NCBI RefSeq assembly: GCF_900100195.1
Contig: NZ_FNES01000002.1
Location: 286,527 to 350,526, forward strand
DNA from: Billgrantia gudaonensis
Lineage (GTDB): Bacteria > Pseudomonadota > Gammaproteobacteria > Pseudomonadales > Halomonadaceae
Direction of reading: 5' to 3'
DNA length: 64,000 nt
Shown: in pieces, positions 1 to 8,674 of the stretch
Layout: each line of letters opens with the position of its first letter
Position numbering within the stretch: the stretch's first letter is position 1
Notes under the pieces: generated by a model
Databases searched by the model: none
What the model was told of the DNA's origin: nothing
Seen by the model: the letters and a program-made list of their open reading frames with translations, nothing else
Translations under genes and position numbers: made by a program

Positions 1-1
1 C

Positions 2-535
2 CGTGCCGTGATGGCCGCCTTCGTGCCTGGTGTGGTGCTCGGCGCGCTGCTCGCTGCCTGGCTGCTGGTGCGCCTGCCGCCGGGAGTGCTGGAGCTGTGC
101 ATCGCCGCCTTCGTGCTCTACTCCTGCTGGGGCTGGGGGCTACCCAAGCGCGCCCTGGGCGGCGCCGGCACCTTCGTGGCCGGGACGGCCACCACGGTGC
201 TTTCCAATTTCGTGGGAGCCAGCGGCCCGCTGGTGGCGGCGTTCATCAAGGAGGGGCGAGCCGAGCGGCTGCCGCGGGTGGCCACCTTCTCCGCCTGCAT
301 GACCGTGCAGCACCTACCCAAGGCGATCATCTTCGGGGCGGCGGGCTTCGTGTTCCGCGACTGGCTGGCCTTCATCCTGGCGATGGTCGCGGCCGGCTTC
401 GTGGGCACCTGGCTGGGCCTGCGGCTGATGCAGAGGGTCAGCGACCGGCGCTTCGATGCGCTCTTCAAATGGGTGCTGACGCTGCTCGCCCTGCGCCTGA
501 TCTGGCTGGGTGGCCAGCGCCTGTGGGGGGGCTGA
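2..535 (+). CDS. TauE/SafE family sulfite/anion exporter (5' end outside window)
   Basis: The reading frame is open from the window edge to a TGA at 533-535, so the start lies upstream and about 178 C-terminal residues are visible. They form several hydrophobic segments separated by short charged loops, including a central Gly/Ala-rich stretch with ASGPLVAAF, which resembles the second half of TauE/SafE (DUF81) permeases. These inner-membrane proteins export sulfite, sulfoacetate or related organosulfur anions; the substrate cannot be told from sequence. The GTG/ATG pair at 8-13 is probably an internal Met, not the start. No partner gene is visible. The family call is by general resemblance. 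Confidence 0.7.
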   Translation, partial: RAVMAAFVPGVVLGALLAAWLLVRLPPGVLELCIAAFVLYSCWGWGLPKRALGGAGTFVAGTATTVLSNFVGASGPLVAAFIKEGRAERLPRVATFSACMTVQHLPKAIIFGAAGFVFRDWLAFILAMVAAGFVGTWLGLRLMQRVSDRRFDALFKWVLTLLALRLIWLGGQRLWGG

Positions 536-638
536 AGGGCGTGCAGGCGGTCCTCGTGCGAGACATGGGGAATCGTCTCATCCCTTCGCGGGTCTCAGAG
601 TCGTGGTGTCACCGCCGATTCGCAAAGAGGAGACTGAC

Positions 639-1067
639 ATGCAGCACTGGGCAAGGTGTCTCGTTGCGGTGGTTCTGTTCGGGGGGCTAAGCGGCTGTGC
701 CGGTATCCAGGATTCGCGCGAGAGGGCCATCGAGCTGCGCCCGGACGAATCCTACGAGGTGATGGCGCCGGGGGCCTATCTTTTCACCTTCACGCTAGAC
801 ACCCGTTCGCGGGTGGTGCTGGAAAGCGAGACCCGACCCGGTGATTTCGTCAGTTCGCCGGCCGGCGTGCTGCTCGACAGCGAGGGGCGGGAGGTCGCCC
901 GCGACTGGACCAGCGGGCGCGGCAGCAATTTCCGCATCGAAGAAGAGTTGCCGGCCGGCACCTGGTATCTGCGCACCCGCGACCCGCATGCGTGTCTCTC
1001 CGTGCGCCACTGCACGGATCGCGACAACCGCTATCGGGTGCATTTCAGGCTGGATGAGATGCCCTGA
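639..1067 (+). CDS. Small predicted outer-membrane lipoprotein of unknown function
   Basis: The ATG at 639 is chosen because AGAGGAGAC sits just upstream and because it opens directly into a lipoprotein signal: a basic/hydrophobic segment ending in LSGC, with the lipidated Cys at residue 20. The mature 122 residues contain a beta-rich domain with RSRVVLES and GTWYLRTRD. Two Cys late in the protein (in HACLSVRHC) could form a disulfide. The layout resembles small pre-peptidase C-terminal-like beta-sandwich domains, but I do not recognise a specific family. It stands alone between the TauE gene and a convergent DUF2061 gene. Confidence 0.65.
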   Translation: MQHWARCLVAVVLFGGLSGCAGIQDSRERAIELRPDESYEVMAPGAYLFTFTLDTRSRVVLESETRPGDFVSSPAGVLLDSEGREVARDWTSGRGSNFRIEEELPAGTWYLRTRDPHACLSVRHCTDRDNRYRVHFRLDEMP

Positions 1068-1077
1068 GAAGGGGCGC

Positions 1078-1362
1078 TCAGCCCGTCTGGAGTGCACGCC
1101 GACGACCGATACGTTCCCACGCCTTCTCATGAAAGAAGTAGGCCACGGTGTTCGCCGCGGGTTCTATCAGGGCGACCATGCCGCCGAGCACCCAGCTGCC
1201 GGTGAGCAGGTAAGTGACGCTGAAGGCCACGCAGAAGTGCACGAGGGCGAAGGTGGCGGTCTTCTTCACGGCATAGCTCCAGGAGTGAGAATCATGTGCA
1301 TAGCCTAGAACGGCATGGGCGATGATTGAAACGGATTGCCTGGATGGTTTCGATAGCTTCAT
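1078..1362 (-). CDS. DUF2061 small inner-membrane protein
   Basis: A 94-residue protein with two predicted membrane segments (about residues 35-53 and 56-75), ending in FFHEKAWERI. The pattern TYLLTG...ALIEPAANTVAYFFHEKAWERI is characteristic of DUF2061 membrane proteins, whose function is not established. The ATG at 1360-1362 is chosen for family-like length, but no good Shine-Dalgarno is visible, so a shorter form cannot be excluded. It is convergent with the lipoprotein gene, 10 bases away, and lies downstream of the LysR gene on the same strand. Confidence 0.7.
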   Translation of the reverse strand: MKLSKPSRQSVSIIAHAVLGYAHDSHSWSYAVKKTATFALVHFCVAFSVTYLLTGSWVLGGMVALIEPAANTVAYFFHEKAWERIGRRRALQTG

Positions 1363-1402
1363 ACAATGGTTATGCCAGGCTTCCCGCTCGTCGATGAGCG
1401 GG

Positions 1403-2317
1403 TCAGACCAAGGCCTCCCGTGGCTGCCACTCTCCGGGCGCGGCCTTGCGCAAGAATTCGAGCAAAGCGGTGACGCGGCGTGGCCGCTGGCCATAGGGGT
1501 AGAGCAGGGTGACCGGTAACGGCTCCGGCTGCCAAGCCGGCAGGCAGGGGGTGAGTTCGCCGGGATGGTGCTTCTCGCGGGCAGCCACCAGCCAATCCGG
1601 CAGCATGCCGATTCCACGGCCATGGGCGATGGGGTCCATGTGCAGTACCGGCATGTCGACCCGTAGTCGTGAGCACGGCGGACGAAACTGGAAACATCCC
1701 TGCGTGGCGTGATGCAGGGTCAGGCCCTCGTGGGTAGTGCCCAGCAAGTCGATCCAGGCGTGGTGGGCCAGTTCGCGGGGGTGTCGGGGTGCACCGTGAT
1801 GCGCGAGATAGTCGGGATTGGCATAAAGCCGCCGCGTCAGCCGGCCCAGCGACTCCTGCTTGAGCCCCGAGGCCGGCAGCTCGCCCACCCATACGTGCAC
1901 GCAGTGGCTGTCCGGCGCGTTGGGCGCATGCCCTCGGGTGTGCAGGGTCAGCTCCACATCCGGATGGCGGGTCAGAAAAGCGTCGATCACCGGGGCTGCC
2001 CAGCTACGCGCCAGGGTAGAGTGGACCTCGAGGGTCAGGCGTCCGCTGATCGCCTCGGAGAGTTCGGCCAGCGCCTCGCGGCTTCGGTTGGCCAGGGCCA
2101 GCATCTCCTGGCAGTAGTCGTGAAACAGCAGTCCCGCTTCGGTGGGAATCAGCCGATTGGCCTGGCGGCGCAGCAGGGGCTGGCCCAGCCGCGCTTCCAG
2201 CTGGCTGATGCGCCGGCTCAGTGTCGATTTGGCCAGTCCCTGCTCTTGTGCGCTGCGCGTCAGGCTGCCGGTGGCCATCACCGCATCGAAGGCGGCCAGT
2301 TCGTCGAAGTCGTGCAT
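1403..2317 (-). CDS. LysR-family transcriptional regulator
   Basis: A 304-residue protein with the N-terminal winged helix-turn-helix of the LysR family (about residues 1-60): FDAVMATGSLTRSAQEQGL followed by STLSRRISQLEARLG and RRQANRLIPTEAG. The rest is a substrate-binding-like effector domain (about 88-295). The ATG at 2315-2317 is preferred over an upstream ATG at 2348-2350 because MHDFDELAAF is the usual LysR beginning; no strong ribosome site is seen for either. Its target is unknown: the divergent TonB receptor gene has its own Fur box, and no target operon is adjacent on this strand apart from the DUF2061 gene. Confidence 0.85.
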   Translation of the reverse strand: MHDFDELAAFDAVMATGSLTRSAQEQGLAKSTLSRRISQLEARLGQPLLRRQANRLIPTEAGLLFHDYCQEMLALANRSREALAELSEAISGRLTLEVHSTLARSWAAPVIDAFLTRHPDVELTLHTRGHAPNAPDSHCVHVWVGELPASGLKQESLGRLTRRLYANPDYLAHHGAPRHPRELAHHAWIDLLGTTHEGLTLHHATQGCFQFRPPCSRLRVDMPVLHMDPIAHGRGIGMLPDWLVAAREKHHPGELTPCLPAWQPEPLPVTLLYPYGQRPRRVTALLEFLRKAAPGEWQPREALV

Positions 2318-2555
2318 AGGGAGTGACCCAGGAAGAAACGACAGGCGCATTCTGCCAGCAAAGCGAGAAGATGAAAATTCTTTGCTGTTGTCGTCGAGTT
2401 TCGTTCGCTTCTCTATGCGGTGGCGATGCTCCAGCCGCTATCTAGAGAAGAAAGCTACCGCAAACCGTGCGTCGTCGATATTGCCGAGTCGGCGGCGCTG
2501 CGGTCGTTGCGAAATCCTGGATGGCCCGTTCCGGCCGGTTCGTTCGGTTTCATGA

Positions 2556-2574
2556 GATAATGATATGGATTCGC
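2556..2574 (+). promoter_or_regulatory. Fur-like box upstream of the TonB receptor
   Basis: GATAATGATATGGATTCGC matches 14 of 19 positions of the Fur consensus, with the first ten identical. It lies 48 bases before the receptor ATG, where promoter occlusion by Fur-Fe(II) is expected. The 304-base gap between the LysR and receptor genes holds nothing else I can recognise. Confidence 0.65.
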
Positions 2575-2621
2575 ATTAACAGCGAAGCCGGATCATTTCA
2601 GTGGAACCGAAGGAGAACGTC

Positions 2622-4610
2622 ATGCGCCTACCCATGAATCGGACGGTGCTGGCCGGAGGGCTCGCCTTGCTGGCTGGGGGGCCAGCCTTTGGCCAGCAGA
2701 CGCAACAACTCAGCGATGTCGTCGTCACCGCCGCCGGTTTCGAGCAGCAGACGAAGAATGCCCCTGCCTCGATCAGCGTGATCGCTCGCGAGCAACTGGA
2801 AGACCGCCACTATCGAGACGTGACGGATGCGCTGCGCGACGTGCCGGGCGTCATCGTCACCGGCGGTGGATCGGGCGACAATGGTTACGATATCAGCATT
2901 CGCGGCATGCCGGCCCAGTACACCCTGATTCTGGTGGACGGCAAGCCGCGCAGCAGTCGGGAATCACGCCCCAACGGCAGCGCCGGCTTCGAGCAGGACT
3001 GGCTGCCGCCGCTGCAGGCCATCGAGCGCATCGAGGTCGTGCGTGGCCCCATGTCGACGCTCTACGGCTCCGATGCCATCGGCGGGGTGATCAACGTCAT
3101 CACGCGCAAGGTGGCACGGGAATGGCACGGCAGCGTTCAGCTCGACAGCGTGCTTCAGGATGACAGCCGCTCAGGCGACAGTCGTCAGGGCAACGTCTAC
3201 CTCAGCGGTCCTCTCGTCGAGGACCTGCTGGGCCTGCAGGTCTATGGTCGCGCCTCCGAGCGTGACGAGGACGACATCATCAATGGCTACGAAGAAAAGA
3301 GCCTGCAGAGCCTCACCGCGCGACTGTCGCTGACGCCTGGCGAGAATCATGATTTCGCCCTGGAGGCGGGGCGGACCGACCAGGAACGCACTTCGCTGAT
3401 GGGGCACTCGGCGCCCAGTGAGGGCTGCCGCGGCGGCTGCTCGGACAGTTTCAGCGAGCATTACCGCGAGCATGCGTCGTTATCGCATACCGGTCGTTGG
3501 GGGATCGGCACCAGCGAGAGCTTCGTTCAGCGTGAGGCTACCAAGAACGAGGCCCGTGACATGAAAATCACCAATACCACGGCCAAGTCCAGCCTGGTTC
3601 TGCCACTGAGGGAGCACATGCTCACCCTGGGGGTTAGCTACGAGGAAGAGGCCCTGGACGATGCGACCTCCAACCAGATATCCGACCGGACGCACGTCGA
3701 GAACAGCCAGTGGGCGTTGTTCGTCGAGGATGAATGGTGGTTGACCGACGACTGGGCGCTGACCGGCGGCGTGCGCCTGGACGACGACGAGAACTACGGT
3801 AGCCATGTCAGCCCGAGGCTCTACAGCGTCTGGAACCTGGCCCCGGAGTGGACCCTCAAGGGGGGTGTCTCCACCGGCTACCGCTCGCCCAACCTGCGCG
3901 AAATGACGTCTGATTGGGGCGCCATCAGCCGCGGTGGTACTACCTATGGAAACCCCGACCTCGAACCCGAGACCTCGCTGAACAAGGAACTCTCGCTGCT
4001 CTACAGTGCGGCCAATGGTTTCAGCGGCAGTCTGACCGTATTCCACAACGACTTCGAGGACAAGATCACACGGTTGCCATGCCTATCGGTAGGGATGTCG
4101 GCAGCAGAGTGCCCTCCGGAGACGCAGTACGATCTCGATGAGAACGGCAATCTCAATACGAATACGCGAGTCAACGTCGATGAAGCGGTGACCCAGGGCG
4201 TCGAGCTCTCGCTGACCGCACCGCTGAGCGACGCCCTGGCACTGACCGGCAGCTATACCTACACCGACTCCGAGCAGAAGAGCGGCGAGTATGAGGGCGA
4301 ACCCTTGACCCAACTGCCCGAGCACCAGGTGTCGGCCTCCCTGGACTGGAGTATCAACGACAAGCTCTCCCAGTGGACGAAAGTGACCTACCGCGGCAAA
4401 GAGAGCCAGCCCACTACCGGCCCCTCCCAGAGCAGCATCGTGGCGCCGTCCTATACCTTCGTGGATGCCGGGGTCGGCTACCAGTTGACTCCCCAGGCCA
4501 AGGTCAACGTCGGTATCTACAACCTCTTCGATGAAGACATTACCTATGACGAGTACGGCTATGTCGAAGATGGCCGCCGTCTGTGGCTGGGGCTGCAGGT
4601 GGACTTCTGA
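2622..4610 (+). CDS. TonB-dependent siderophore receptor, FepA/CirA type
   Basis: A 662-residue outer-membrane receptor. The ATG at 2622 follows AAGGAGAAC at 2610-2618; an upstream GTG at 2601 lies within that leader. A signal peptide (about 1-27, cleaved near FGQQT) precedes a TonB-box-like DVVVTA and a plug domain (about 40-165) with DALRDVPGVIV, IRGMPAQYTLILVDG and RGPMSTLYGSDAIGGVINVIT, all typical of catecholate/colicin-type receptors. The remainder is the 22-strand barrel, ending in ...LGLQVDF with the terminal aromatic residue needed for assembly. It takes up an Fe(III)-siderophore using TonB-ExbBD energy; the specific siderophore is unknown. The ABC importer that would carry it across the inner membrane follows directly. 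Confidence 0.88.
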   Translation: MRLPMNRTVLAGGLALLAGGPAFGQQTQQLSDVVVTAAGFEQQTKNAPASISVIAREQLEDRHYRDVTDALRDVPGVIVTGGGSGDNGYDISIRGMPAQYTLILVDGKPRSSRESRPNGSAGFEQDWLPPLQAIERIEVVRGPMSTLYGSDAIGGVINVITRKVAREWHGSVQLDSVLQDDSRSGDSRQGNVYLSGPLVEDLLGLQVYGRASERDEDDIINGYEEKSLQSLTARLSLTPGENHDFALEAGRTDQERTSLMGHSAPSEGCRGGCSDSFSEHYREHASLSHTGRWGIGTSESFVQREATKNEARDMKITNTTAKSSLVLPLREHMLTLGVSYEEEALDDATSNQISDRTHVENSQWALFVEDEWWLTDDWALTGGVRLDDDENYGSHVSPRLYSVWNLAPEWTLKGGVSTGYRSPNLREMTSDWGAISRGGTTYGNPDLEPETSLNKELSLLYSAANGFSGSLTVFHNDFEDKITRLPCLSVGMSAAECPPETQYDLDENGNLNTNTRVNVDEAVTQGVELSLTAPLSDALALTGSYTYTDSEQKSGEYEGEPLTQLPEHQVSASLDWSINDKLSQWTKVTYRGKESQPTTGPSQSSIVAPSYTFVDAGVGYQLTPQAKVNVGIYNLFDEDITYDEYGYVEDGRRLWLGLQVDF

Positions 4611-4683
4611 GGTCGGCTGACTCGATGGCGAACCGCGTTCAGGATTGTCGAACCAGCCGTTGCCCGACGGAATGGATGCGAGT

Positions 4684-4702
4684 GATCCTGAGATTCATTA
4701 TC
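4684..4702 (+). promoter_or_regulatory. Fur-like box upstream of the siderophore ABC operon
   Basis: This 19-base site, ending in TTCATTATC, matches 15 of 19 positions of the Fur consensus. It lies 58 bases before the ATG of the binding-protein gene, so the ABC genes can be transcribed independently of the receptor. Confidence 0.6.
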
Positions 4703-4760
4703 ATCGTCAACATCCGGGTTCGCACTCTGCGTGCGCACCCACGAATTGGAAGGAGACTCC

Positions 4761-5699
4761 ATGTTCGCGTCGCTTTTCCGGCCCCAGCGCCATGCCGCTG
4801 CCGGTTTCGCTGCCATGCTCGCTCTGGCAGCTGGCTCGGCTCAGGCTGCCAGCGTGGCGACTGCCAACGGTGAGATCGAAGTGCCTGACGCTCCCGAGCG
4901 CGTCGTCACCCTCTACGAAGGGGCTCTGGATGCCGCCCTGGCGGCCGGCGTCACCCCGCGTGGCGCGGTGTCCACCCGCGGCGGCGATGGCGTGGCCCGC
5001 TACATCGAGACGCATCTCGACGGCGAGCGTCCGGCCATCGTCGGCGTGGTGCGCGAGATCAACCTCGAGGCGGTGCTGGCCGAGCGCCCCGACCTGATTC
5101 TTGCCGCGCCGCGGCTCGCCGACGAGCAGTACGTTCTGCTGTCCAGGATCGCCCCCACCGTGGTGCCCGAGTCCCGCGAGGTCGCACCGGACAACTGGAA
5201 GGCCGAGGCTCGGCTCTACGGCGCGGCGTTGGGGCGCGAGGCCGAGCTGGAGGCGGCCATCGGCGAGGTCGAGGCGCGCGCAGCCGAGCTGGCCGAGGCC
5301 CTGAGCGATGCCGAGGTGGGTGGCACGGCCAACCTGGTTCGCTGGATGCCCCAGGGGCCGCTGGTGATGTCCGATTCGCTCTTCTCGACCGGGCTGTTGG
5401 CGGAAGTGGGCCTCGACGTGGACGATGCCGGTCTACTCAACGGTCGTGGCGTGCACAGCGATCCGCTGAGTCTGGAGAATCTCTCGCAGTTGGAAGGTGA
5501 CTGGCTATTCCTGGCAACGCTCAACGAGGAGGGCGATGAGGCACTCGCCGCCGCTGAGGAGTCCCCGGCGTTCGCTCGTCTGCCGGTGGTGAAGAACGGC
5601 CAGGTGGTGCCGGTCGACGGCCAACTGTGGACCAGCGCCAACGGCCCGCTGGCCGCCCAGGCGATACTCGACGATATCGAAGCGGCCCTGCTGCCTTGA
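4761..5699 (+). CDS. Periplasmic iron-siderophore binding protein (FecB/FhuD-like)
   Basis: A 312-residue protein starting at an ATG preceded by GGAAGGAGAC. The signal peptide ends at about residue 27 (AGSAQA). The mature part has the class III binding-protein fold: PERVVTLYEGALDAALAAG near the N-terminus, AERPDLILA, then a long helix with ARAAELAEALSD, and C-terminal KNGQVVPVDGQLW. It captures ferric siderophore in the periplasm and delivers it to the FecCD permeases encoded next. TGA and the next ATG overlap by one base, so translation is probably coupled. The ligand class is inferred from the adjacent catecholate-type receptor. Confidence 0.85.
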   Translation: MFASLFRPQRHAAAGFAAMLALAAGSAQAASVATANGEIEVPDAPERVVTLYEGALDAALAAGVTPRGAVSTRGGDGVARYIETHLDGERPAIVGVVREINLEAVLAERPDLILAAPRLADEQYVLLSRIAPTVVPESREVAPDNWKAEARLYGAALGREAELEAAIGEVEARAAELAEALSDAEVGGTANLVRWMPQGPLVMSDSLFSTGLLAEVGLDVDDAGLLNGRGVHSDPLSLENLSQLEGDWLFLATLNEEGDEALAAAEESPAFARLPVVKNGQVVPVDGQLWTSANGPLAAQAILDDIEAALLP

Positions 5700-6727
5700 T
5701 GGTCGACATCGTCGCTGCGAGACACTCGCCCCGCCGACCGGCGGGGCGGGTGCGTGCGATGCTGGTCCTCGTGCTGCTGGTGGCACTCGCCGCTCTCGCC
5801 AGCCTGCTGCTGGGTGCCGGTGAGGTGGGGCCGGAACGCGCCTTGGCGGCGCTTGCGGGCCACGGCGATGCAGAGGCTCGCTTCGTGGTGGCATCGCTGC
5901 GCGGCCCGCGCACCCTGGTAGGCATGGCGGTCGGGCTCGCGCTGGGCGTGGCCGGGGCCTTGCTGCAGGCGGTGTCGCGCAATCCTTTGGCCGAGCCGGG
6001 ACTGCTCGGGGTCAGTGCCGGTGCCGCCTTCGCGGTGGCCGTGGCGCTGTGGCTGGGGGCCAGTGCGGCGACCCTGCGCATCGCCGTGGCACAGGTCGGC
6101 GCGCTGGCGGGCTGTCTGGCGGTGCTCGCCGTGGTGCGCGTGCGCGGCATGGGCCGCGACCCCGTGCGCTTGGTGCTGGCTGGCGCCGCCTTCTCGGCGC
6201 TGCTCGGCTCGCTCACCTCGCTGCTGCTGCTGTTCGACCAGCGCAGCGCCGACGAAATCCGCTTTTGGGTGGTGGGCAGCCTGGCCGGCCGGCGTCTGGA
6301 CGACCTGCTGGCGGTGCTGCCCAGCCTAGCCGTGGCGTTGACCATCACGGTGCTGGTGGCGCGCCCCCTGGCGGCTCTGGCACTGGGTGAGCGGGTCGCC
6401 TCGGGGCTGGGACACCGCCCGGGCCGAGTGCGTCTGTTGGTGATCGTCGTCGTGGCGCTGCTGGTGGGGGCGGCCACGGCCATTGCCGGGCCCATCGCCT
6501 TCGTCGGCCTGGTGGTGCCCTTCGCCGCCCGGGCCCTGGCCGGCCCCGACATCCGTCGCACCCTGTGGCTGTGCCTGCCGCTGGGGCCGCTGATGGTGCT
6601 GGTGGCGGACGTCATCTCACGGCTGGTGGTGGCCCCCTCTGAGCTACCCATCGGTGTGCTCACCGCCCTGGTCGGCGCCCCGGTGCTGGTGGCCGTGGTG
6701 CGGGCGCGCCGTCTGCCAACCCTCTAG
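5699..6727 (+). CDS. FecCD-family iron-siderophore ABC permease (first)
   Basis: A 342-residue inner-membrane protein with about nine to ten hydrophobic segments. FecCD signatures include LLQAVSRNPLAEPGLLGVSAGA (about 84-105) and the cytoplasmic EAA-like loop ...GLGHRPGRVR, followed by GPIAFVGLVVPFAARALAG. The start overlaps the preceding stop codon. It forms half of the heterodimeric membrane channel with the next gene. Confidence 0.88.
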   Translation: MVDIVAARHSPRRPAGRVRAMLVLVLLVALAALASLLLGAGEVGPERALAALAGHGDAEARFVVASLRGPRTLVGMAVGLALGVAGALLQAVSRNPLAEPGLLGVSAGAAFAVAVALWLGASAATLRIAVAQVGALAGCLAVLAVVRVRGMGRDPVRLVLAGAAFSALLGSLTSLLLLFDQRSADEIRFWVVGSLAGRRLDDLLAVLPSLAVALTITVLVARPLAALALGERVASGLGHRPGRVRLLVIVVVALLVGAATAIAGPIAFVGLVVPFAARALAGPDIRRTLWLCLPLGPLMVLVADVISRLVVAPSELPIGVLTALVGAPVLVAVVRARRLPTL

Positions 6728-6740
6728 GTTGGGAGCTGCC

Positions 6741-7838
6741 ATGTCGGACACGTCTCTAGCCCCGGTTCGCCGCGCTATGCCTGGCCACGCTGCCTGCGTG
6801 TCGCCGCCCCCCGGTCGCTGGCGATTGTCGACGGGACGTTACAGCCTGCTGGTGGAGCGCCGTGCACTGGTCGTGGGCCTGTTGCTGTTGGCAGCCTTGG
6901 TGGCGGCGTCGCTGGCCTACCTGGCGTTGGGCAGCGAGCGACTCGCTCTGGGAGGGGTGGTACGCGCGCTGGCCGGCGAGGGGGATCCGATCGCCCTGTT
7001 TCTGATCCACGAGCTGCGTCTGCCGCGGCTGGCGGCGGCCTGGCTGACCGGTGCCGCCTTCGCCCTGGCCGGCTGCCTGATGCAGACGCTGGCGCGCAAC
7101 CGCCTGGCCACGCCCGGCATCATCGGCATCGACAACGGTGCCACCGCCTTCGCCGTGGCCTCCGTGGTGGGGCTCGGCGTGTCGTTGGCGCCGCCCGCCA
7201 TGGCGCTGGCGGGCGGCGCCACCGCGGCGGCCATCACCTTCGGGTTGGCCAGCGGCGGCGACACTCGGGGCTACCGCTTCATCGTTGCCGGCATCGGCAT
7301 CGGCGCGGTGTTCGGCGCCGTCACCCAGCTGCTGCTGGCGCGGGTGGACATCGACACCGCCAATGCCGCCTACCCCTGGACGGTGGGCAGCCTGAACGCT
7401 CGCTCGGGCAATGCCGTGGCGGTGCTGGCCACCGGTTTTGCAGCGGGACTGCCGCTGGCCCTCGTCCTGGCCCGCTCGCTGACCCTGATGCGCTTCTCCG
7501 ATGCCGTATCCCGCGGCCTCGGGGTGCGGCTCAAGCGGCGTCGCTGGCAGGTGCTCACGCTCTCGGTGCTGATCACCGCGCTGGCCGTGGCGGTGGCCGG
7601 GCCGGTGGGCATGGTGGGGCTGATCGGCCCGGAGATCGCCCGCTCGCTGTCGTCGCCGCGCGGCGTGCCGCTGCTCGCCTCGGCCCTGGCCGGCGCCCTG
7701 GTGATGGTGCTGGCCGACCTCGCCGGGCGGCTGCTGCTGGCACCCATCGAGCTGCCGGTGGGCCTCGTCACCGCGGTGGTCGGTGGTCCCTGGCTGCTGT
7801 GGATACTGATTCGTCCCGCCTGCAGGAGTGCGTCATGA
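6741..7838 (+). CDS. FecCD-family iron-siderophore ABC permease (second)
   Basis: A 365-residue inner-membrane protein; the ATG at 6741 follows GGGAGCTGCC. About 40 extra cytoplasmic residues precede the first membrane helix, longer than usual; a later start is possible but none is better placed. Family motifs: CLMQTLARNRLATPGIIGIDNGA, SRGLGVRLKRRRWQ (ATPase contact loop) and GPVGMVGLIGPEIARSL. It pairs with the preceding permease. Its stop overlaps the start of the ATPase gene as ATGA. Confidence 0.87.
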   Translation: MSDTSLAPVRRAMPGHAACVSPPPGRWRLSTGRYSLLVERRALVVGLLLLAALVAASLAYLALGSERLALGGVVRALAGEGDPIALFLIHELRLPRLAAAWLTGAAFALAGCLMQTLARNRLATPGIIGIDNGATAFAVASVVGLGVSLAPPAMALAGGATAAAITFGLASGGDTRGYRFIVAGIGIGAVFGAVTQLLLARVDIDTANAAYPWTVGSLNARSGNAVAVLATGFAAGLPLALVLARSLTLMRFSDAVSRGLGVRLKRRRWQVLTLSVLITALAVAVAGPVGMVGLIGPEIARSLSSPRGVPLLASALAGALVMVLADLAGRLLLAPIELPVGLVTAVVGGPWLLWILIRPACRSAS

Positions 7839-8674
7839 CGTCCGACGAGCCTTCCGCTGCGCTGAGCGCATGCGACCTCACACTGGCCTACGGCCGAACC
7901 CCGGTGATCGACGGCCTGGAGCTGAGCCTGCCCCGTGGCCAGGTTACCGCCATCGTCGGCCCCAACGGCTGCGGCAAGTCGACCCTGCTGGCGGGTCTGG
8001 CACGGCTGCATGCTCCGCAGGCCGGCGCGGTACTGCTCGATGGCCGTGACATACAGCGGCTGCCGGCGCGCGAGCTGGCCCGGCGCCTGGCGCTGCTGCC
8101 CCAGGAGGCGAGCGCTCCGGAGGGGCTCACCGTGGGCGACCTGGTACGCTTCGGCCGCCAGCCGCATCAGGGCTGGCTACGCCAGTGGTCCGCCGACGAC
8201 CAGCGGGCGGTGGAGCACGCCCTGGCCGCAGCCGGGCTCGAGCCCCTGGCCGAGCGTGCGTTGGACACCCTCTCCGGTGGGCAGCGTCAACGTGCCTGGA
8301 TCGCCATGACCATCGCTCAGCAGACCCCGCTGCTGCTGCTCGACGAGCCCACCTCGGCGCTGGATCTGGGCCATCAGGTCGAGGTCTTCGACCTGGTGCG
8401 AAGGCTGGCTGCGGTGGGGCGCACGGTGGTGATGGTGCTGCACGACCTCACCAGCGCCAGCCGCTATGCCGATCATCTGCTGGCCCTGTACGAAGGGCGG
8501 CTGGTGGCCGCGGGGCCGCCGCGGGAGGTGGTGACGGAGGCGCTGGTACGGCGGCTCTACGGCATCGACTGCACTCTGGTGCGCGACCCGGTCAGCGGTG
8601 CACCGCTGCTTGCCGACCTGCGGCGCGCCGGGACCGGTCATCGGGAGACAGGCAGGCGGCATAGTCGGGCGTGA
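7835..8674 (+). CDS. Iron-siderophore ABC transporter ATPase (FecE/FepC-like)
   Basis: A 279-residue nucleotide-binding subunit with Walker A GPNGCGKST (about residue 45), Q-loop LLPQEA, signature LSGGQRQRAW (about 148), Walker B LLLLDEPTSALDLG and the switch His in VLHDL. It energises import through the two FecCD permeases. The start is fixed by the ATGA overlap with the preceding gene. Its last 83 bases overlap the 3' end of hmuV on the other strand; both frames carry plausible ends. Confidence 0.9.
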   Translation: MTSDEPSAALSACDLTLAYGRTPVIDGLELSLPRGQVTAIVGPNGCGKSTLLAGLARLHAPQAGAVLLDGRDIQRLPARELARRLALLPQEASAPEGLTVGDLVRFGRQPHQGWLRQWSADDQRAVEHALAAAGLEPLAERALDTLSGGQRQRAWIAMTIAQQTPLLLLDEPTSALDLGHQVEVFDLVRRLAAVGRTVVMVLHDLTSASRYADHLLALYEGRLVAAGPPREVVTEALVRRLYGIDCTLVRDPVSGAPLLADLRRAGTGHRETGRRHSRA

